In this document: piece by piece, positions 26,060-29,954 of the stretch
How positions within the stretch are numbered: position 1 is the first letter of the stretch
How the letters are laid out: each line of letters opens with the position of its first letter
Assembly: GCA_035636095.1 (NCBI GenBank)
Contig: DASPZU010000114.1
Coordinates: 1 to 29,954, forward strand
DNA length: 29,954 nucleotides
Source: Gp7-AA10 sp035636095
GTDB taxonomy: Bacteria; Acidobacteriota; Thermoanaerobaculia; Gp7-AA8
Direction of reading: 5' to 3'
Made by a program: the position numbers and the translations under genes
Notes under the pieces: generated by a model
The model's database searches: none
Seen by the model: only the letters and a program-made list of their open reading frames with translations
Told to the model about the DNA's origin: nothing

Positions 26060-28301
26060 GATCTGCCAGGATGATCGTTTCGCCGCGCTTCAGTTGCACG
26101 TCGGTGATGCGTTCGCTCTTTGCGGTGCTCAAGAATGTCCCGTTGGTCGAGCCCTCGTCGATTGCGTGCACCTTCCCATCGCGCGGCACGATGCGGACGT
26201 GTCGCTTCGAAATCTTGGTGTCGTTGATCACCACCTGTGACAACGCGGGATCGCGTCCGATGTAGAAACCGTCTTCCTCGATGATGAATCGCTGTCCCTC
26301 CAGCGGCCCGCTGGTGCAAAGAAGCAAGCCGTACCACTGCAGTTGCTCGGTCGCTGCTGGAGCCGACGTTAAGTCGTCTCGATGGACGCTGATGGTGTCG
26401 CTCATGGGTGCTGCTGGCTCGCGCATCGGCGGAGCATCGGGCTTCGCCGGGGGCGTCGGGGCGGGCGGTTCGGGCGGAACTGTGGGCTGAACGTCTGCGC
26501 TCGAGATTTTCACCACCGGGACCCTCACCGTCGACGGGACCTCCGATGAGCGGCGCCGGCCGCCGCGCTCATCTTTCGGAACGCGCAGGCGCTGGTAAAT
26601 CGCAATACTGACCGGGACCAGCACAACCAGCAGCAAGAGCCCGACTGCAAGAAGAAGAAGACTCGTCCACATCCCTTCTGCACCTCCCGATGGCATCGGT
26701 GTCCGCGCAACCGTTCCGCGAGTGAACCCGGTCGCCATCTTCGTGAGCAGCAGTTTTCCGGTCCGCTCATGGTACTCGTGACAGGTAATGCAAGCTGCCT
26801 TTTTGTCGCCAGATGCGCTGTGACAACCGACACACTCTTTCCGCGAGGGCATCAACACGTCGCTGGTGAGCGCACTGCTCCGAGCCGATTCGTGACAACT
26901 CGCGCATTCACGGCTGTGTGCGGTGTGCGTGAACAGCGCGTGCTCCAGCCACCGCGTCCGGATCACGGGCGGGGTCACGACGAGCCGCCCACCGCTGCGC
27001 TGAAGCTCGTGACAGAGAGTGCACTTCTTGTTGATGACCTGCTCGGCGTTGAGCAACGCTCCCTCGCCCGCGCTCGGGGGCGGCCGGGCGGTGAGAATGC
27101 GGCGGATCTCGTCCGGCGACTTGCCGGCGATGTCCTGATTGCCGGAGTCGATGGCCATGACGAATCCATACACCAGGCCCGGGTCGCCGCCATGGGGCAC
27201 TTCGGTGTCGGGAAAACGCACGTCGAACGTCAGCTTGTGGCAACGCGCGCAATCGGTGGAGAACTTGAGCGGCCTGGGATCGAGCTTGCCGCGCGTCTCC
27301 ACGAGCTTGTGGCACGCCTGGCACTCCAGCACTTCGCGTTTCCCCTGGCCGTTGAAGATGCCGGCTGGTCGCAGGTGAAGCTCGTGATTGAACCGCAGGA
27401 TATTCGTGTCCCGCGGCCAGGTGAACTCAGGATGACTGTCGCCGAACGCGTTGATGCGAGCAATCGCCGGCCGCAACTCCGCACCGGACTTGACGTGCTC
27501 GCGCAAGTTGCCGTGGCAGGAGACGCACTTTGCGCCGACCAGTGTCGCTGCGCCGCGGTGCTCGGGGTGACAGGAAGCGCACGACGGCGTCGTGGCCTGA
27601 ATCGCAGCGTGCGGTTTTACGACATGGCACTCCAGGCAGCGCTGGTCGGTCACGCCGCGCCATGGATCGTGACAGGTCCGGCAATCCTTTGCGATCGTCC
27701 GGCCGTGGGGATCGCGCTCCCACGCGTGGGCGGAGGAGATCTGACCCGGCATGAATGCGCCCTGGCTACCCGGTTGCGTGATCTCGGCGAGGACGATCAG
27801 GGCCACCACCACGAGAAGAGCGATGAGCGAAACCCTCGTGAAGTAGGGCCGGCGAAGACTGAACGCCGACCCGTAGTCGATCTTTGGCGCCCGGACCGAG
27901 CCGCCGGCCCGCGCTTGCTGCGGCTCGTCGTCGTCCGCTTCGAGATCCTCCGCCGCTGCCTTCTTTTCCTGCGGCGCGGACGAGGTCACGCGCAGGAACA
28001 GGGGCCGGTCAGGAGTCGCGATCTGCACCTCGATGTGCAGATCGCCGATCTCGATCACGTCCCCCTTCGCGACCCTCGCCGATTCGACCGGCTTCCTGTT
28101 GACGTACGTGCCGGTGATGCTTCCTTTGTCGGTGATGGTGAAGCCGTCGTCGTCACCTTCGATCACGGCATGATCGAGGCCCACCGCCGCGTTCTCTGAC
28201 CGCAGCTCGGCGCTCGTGCCGCGACCGATGCGCAGAACATCGCCGTTGACCTGGTACAGCACCAGACCGCGCCTGGTGACGCGCTGCAGAACGAAACTCA
28301 C
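26031..28301 (-). CDS. FHA - transmembrane - decaheme cytochrome c - transmembrane - FHA protein
   Basis: 756 residues from the GTG at 28301, which overlaps the cytochrome b stop (GTGA). Order of parts: FHA domain 1 (~1-95; 'LRIGRGTSAELRSENAAVGL', 'GTYVNRKPV'); acidic linker; TM1 (~156-174, 'VSLIALLVVVALIVLAEI'); a periplasmic domain with ten C-x-x-C-H sites at 207, 222, 241, 259, 327, 351, 427, 466, 490 and 504; TM2 (~546-568); a Pro-rich linker; and FHA domain 2 (~655-756; 'YIGRDPALSQVVINDTKISK' then 'RHVRIV', 'DEGSTNGTF'). FHA2 keeps the full phosphothreonine-binding set (G-R, S-x-x-H, S-T-N-G-T); FHA1 lacks the Ser before His. Both FHA domains face the cytoplasm while the hemes face the periplasm. 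It probably takes electrons from the adjacent cytochrome b. The FHA domains could recruit kinase-modified partners. Confidence 0.93.
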   Translation of the reverse strand: MSFVLQRVTRRGLVLYQVNGDVLRIGRGTSAELRSENAAVGLDHAVIEGDDDGFTITDKGSITGTYVNRKPVESARVAKGDVIEIGDLHIEVQIATPDRPLFLRVTSSAPQEKKAAAEDLEADDDEPQQARAGGSVRAPKIDYGSAFSLRRPYFTRVSLIALLVVVALIVLAEITQPGSQGAFMPGQISSAHAWERDPHGRTIAKDCRTCHDPWRGVTDQRCLECHVVKPHAAIQATTPSCASCHPEHRGAATLVGAKCVSCHGNLREHVKSGAELRPAIARINAFGDSHPEFTWPRDTNILRFNHELHLRPAGIFNGQGKREVLECQACHKLVETRGKLDPRPLKFSTDCARCHKLTFDVRFPDTEVPHGGDPGLVYGFVMAIDSGNQDIAGKSPDEIRRILTARPPPSAGEGALLNAEQVINKKCTLCHELQRSGGRLVVTPPVIRTRWLEHALFTHTAHSRECASCHESARSSALTSDVLMPSRKECVGCHSASGDKKAACITCHEYHERTGKLLLTKMATGFTRGTVARTPMPSGGAEGMWTSLLLLAVGLLLLVVLVPVSIAIYQRLRVPKDERGGRRRSSEVPSTVRVPVVKISSADVQPTVPPEPPAPTPPAKPDAPPMREPAAPMSDTISVHRDDLTSAPAATEQLQWYGLLLCTSGPLEGQRFIIEEDGFYIGRDPALSQVVINDTKISKRHVRIVPRDGKVHAIDEGSTNGTFLSTAKSERITDVQLKRGETIILADHVAAFIYQI

Positions 28302-29128
28302 CCGATCTTCCCGTAGTAGAAAACCGCCACGATGTGAATTACGGCAAAGACGAGAAGCGCGAAGGTGAACGGCACGTGGATGTAGAGCCACGACTCCAGC
28401 GCGTTCTTGTAGCGCTGCTGATAGAGGAGTCGCAGCAGAAGCTCCTTGCGCTGCCGGGAGACGACAAGCATCTGCCGAAGGTCGTCCAGCTCTTCCTTGG
28501 CCACCAGAGTGAGGAGATTCGAAAACTCGCCAGCGTCTTGCGATTTGCGCTGGCGGCGGCGTCCGAACAGCAGCCGCCAGCCTGCAAGCCAGCCCGGCTT
28601 CGATTCGTCAATCAGCCCGGCGTAGATCCGCTGGAACGGCGCGGTTTTCCCCGAGGCCACGCGGGCCATGGATCGCGCGAGTTGATTGAGCTGATCGGAG
28701 ATTTCTTCGATGGTCAGATTGCTCTCGACCTCGGTGAGCAGCCGCGGAACCGTGACGTAGAGGATCGCGCCGGCCACGCCGCTGACGACCACGATGGCGG
28801 CGAGGATCAGCGTGGTGAGGGCGATCTTGTCGCCGAAATGCCCGCCAGCATGGAAGAAGAGGATGACCATCACCAGGATGCCGAGATGGATGTGCGATTG
28901 CAGCCACTGCTCGAGCGTGCCGAAGGTGGACCGATACCACCGCTTGCGAATGCCGAAGAACGCCAGCAGAAGAATCAGCGCGAATCCGGCGACGCCGTAG
29001 GCGAGACCCATGATCGAACCGCCGTACGGCTCTTCGCCGCGCGCGTACCAGACATACGACGCCGTCGTCGCGACCAGAAGGATGATGAAGATGACGCGCC
29101 AGAGGGCGCCGGAGCGTGGTACTGGCAT
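28298..29128 (-). CDS. Five-helix membrane cytochrome b-like protein with two His pairs
   Basis: 276 residues. Helices at ~11-29, 41-60, 77-95, 103-127 and 249-271, with a long basic/helical cytoplasmic loop (128-248, containing 'FGRRRQRK'). Two helices each carry two His separated by 13 residues: H79 and H93 ('SHIHLGILVMVILFFHAGGH') and H251 and H265 ('YIHVPFTFALLVFAVIHIVA'). That is the spacing that lets cytochrome b bind two stacked hemes across a membrane. H81 and H97 are extra. Electrons could therefore pass between the cytoplasmic Fe-S protein encoded just upstream and the decaheme protein encoded just downstream. It may serve as quinone oxidoreductase instead; no quinone motif can be judged by eye. 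No clear family name. Confidence 0.82.
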   Translation of the reverse strand: MPVPRSGALWRVIFIILLVATTASYVWYARGEEPYGGSIMGLAYGVAGFALILLLAFFGIRKRWYRSTFGTLEQWLQSHIHLGILVMVILFFHAGGHFGDKIALTTLILAAIVVVSGVAGAILYVTVPRLLTEVESNLTIEEISDQLNQLARSMARVASGKTAPFQRIYAGLIDESKPGWLAGWRLLFGRRRQRKSQDAGEFSNLLTLVAKEELDDLRQMLVVSRQRKELLLRLLYQQRYKNALESWLYIHVPFTFALLVFAVIHIVAVFYYGKIG

Positions 29129-29145
29129 CGTTCATCCTGCGCCGT

Positions 29146-29954
29146 TCATCGCTCTCCCTGCGAAATCACCAGATCCTCCAGCGTTTCGCGATACTCCTCG
29201 GGGGTGAGGCGAATGGCAGCGCCGGTGGGGCAACTGCGGACACAGGCAGGCCCCCCTTTGATCTCGCGACAGAGATCGCACTTCACTGCCACGGTCTGCT
29301 CGACTTCCTGCTTCGGCGTCGCGCCGACCAGCGAAGCGACCCACGCGAAGATCGACTTCTTCGGCTCTTTGTGGACCATGAAGATGTTGCCATAGGGACA
29401 GTTCCGCTCGCAGTTGCCGCAGCCGATGCAATTGCTCTTGATGTAGACCTCGCCGCGGGGGTCGCGCACGATGGCATCGGGAGGGCAATCGAGCATGCAC
29501 AGCGGGTTTTCGCACTGCCAGCATGAATTCGGCGCGAGAAGGTTGTAGAACTTGATGCCGGTCAGCGACAGGCGGGCCTGGCCGTCGTGATGCACACCCT
29601 CGCAGGCGCTGACACAGTTTCCGCAGCGGATGCATTTGTGCTCGTCGATGATGAGGGTCTGCGTACCCATCACCATCTCTTCGCGGATCAGGTCCTCGAG
29701 AATGTTGCCCGATCCCGGCGTGGCGTCGGCGATCAGTCCCGCGATGCGGCGCTCCTCGAGCTTGCGCATGGGAACTTCTCGCAGCTCGGGGTGCGCTTCG
29801 AGGAATTTGGTGAAAGCGCGTTTGGAGAGCTTGATGAGGTCGGAAGGAAAGATGGTCGTCACCGTGGCGGTGCGCGCTGAGTCGGAGAAGAGCGCGGCCT
29901 CGCCGAAGAAGTTCCCGGCCACCAGGTAGAAGAGAACGACCTCCTTCTCGGGCG
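29146..29954 (-). CDS. Cyclic-nucleotide-binding domain fused to a four-cluster [4Fe-4S] ferredoxin (5' end outside window)
   Basis: 268 residues are visible and the frame stays open to the window edge, so the start lies beyond it; a GTG at 29922 is inside the domain. The visible N-terminal part is the second half of a CRP-type cyclic-nucleotide-binding domain ('VVLFYLVAGNFFGEAALFSD' followed by 'SARTATVTT'), but no helix-turn-helix follows. Instead there are four 4Fe-4S motifs: C-IRC-GNC-VSAC, C-WQC-ENPLC-MLDCP, C-IGC-GNC-ERNCP and C-DLC-x7-C-VRSCP, the layout of DmsB/NrfC-type electron-transfer subunits. No signal peptide or Tat motif can be seen from here, so it is probably cytoplasmic. 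It would feed or drain the cytochrome b encoded 17 bases downstream, with cAMP or c-di-GMP binding as a possible on/off control. Confidence 0.9.
   Translation of the reverse strand, partial: PEKEVVLFYLVAGNFFGEAALFSDSARTATVTTIFPSDLIKLSKRAFTKFLEAHPELREVPMRKLEERRIAGLIADATPGSGNILEDLIREEMVMGTQTLIIDEHKCIRCGNCVSACEGVHHDGQARLSLTGIKFYNLLAPNSCWQCENPLCMLDCPPDAIVRDPRGEVYIKSNCIGCGNCERNCPYGNIFMVHKEPKKSIFAWVASLVGATPKQEVEQTVAVKCDLCREIKGGPACVRSCPTGAAIRLTPEEYRETLEDLVISQGER

Noticed and set aside
26769..28199. 476-codon plus-strand open frame
   Set aside because: Antisense to the FHA-decaheme gene, which has ten heme motifs and two FHA domains.

Overview
This is a GC-rich window from a diderm (Gram-negative-type) bacterium. 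The outer-membrane porin, lipoproteins, multiheme c-type cytochromes, imuA-imuB-dnaE2 mutagenesis cassette, prs-rplY pair and interspersed palindromic repeats suggest an environmental lineage such as Acidobacteriota. That assignment is inference from gene content only; no rRNA or tRNA gene is present to confirm it. Coding density is very high: no gene-free stretch reaches 300 bases, and the largest gaps are 14934-15089 and 17235-17365.

Region 1 (1-5511, + strand) is a DNA-damage mutagenesis cassette: the 3' end of an imuA-like gene, imuB, and the error-prone polymerase gene dnaE2. A compact AT-richer unit (1828-2271) sits between imuB and dnaE2. It is a four-helix-bundle (S23/IVP family) gene bounded by near-perfect 36-bp inverted repeats. 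dnaE2 also carries an in-frame palindromic repeat in its N-terminal domain.

Region 2 (5561-9662) holds a secreted protein of unknown function, an AI-2E family transporter, and a palindromic repeat between convergent genes. A minus-strand pair follows (glutaredoxin-like/pterin dehydratase fusion plus a small exported protein), then a short-chain dehydrogenase, a stand-alone receiver domain and a one-helix membrane protein.

Region 3 (9666-13414, - strand) is a dense gene string: cupin, orotate phosphoribosyltransferase-like, TonB-C-like lipoprotein, ribose-phosphate pyrophosphokinase, ribosomal protein bL25 and a TlpA-like lipoprotein. A patatin-like phospholipase (+), a MoaF-like small protein (-) and a PAF-acetylhydrolase-like alpha/beta hydrolase (+) follow up to 16256.

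Region 4 (16267-29954, - strand) is the most interesting part. In transcription order it encodes: (a) a cyclic-nucleotide-binding domain fused to a four-cluster ferredoxin (cut by the window edge); (b) a five-helix membrane cytochrome b with two His pairs in diheme spacing; (c) a protein with the layout FHA - TM - decaheme - TM - FHA; (d) a tandem GlcG/HbpS-like exported protein; (e) an outer-membrane beta-barrel protein with an N-terminal Ig-like domain; (f) a 1201-residue decaheme cytochrome with a C-terminal LVIVD propeller; (g) a pentaheme cytochrome. These seven genes overlap or are separated by at most 17 bp, so they look like one operon. A frameshifted FG-GAP/VCBS repeat protein follows. 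Together they read as a complete electron path from cytoplasmic Fe-S clusters through inner membrane, periplasm and outer membrane to the cell surface, with cyclic-nucleotide and phosphothreonine-recognition domains built into the electron carriers. I do not recognise this exact combination as a named system.
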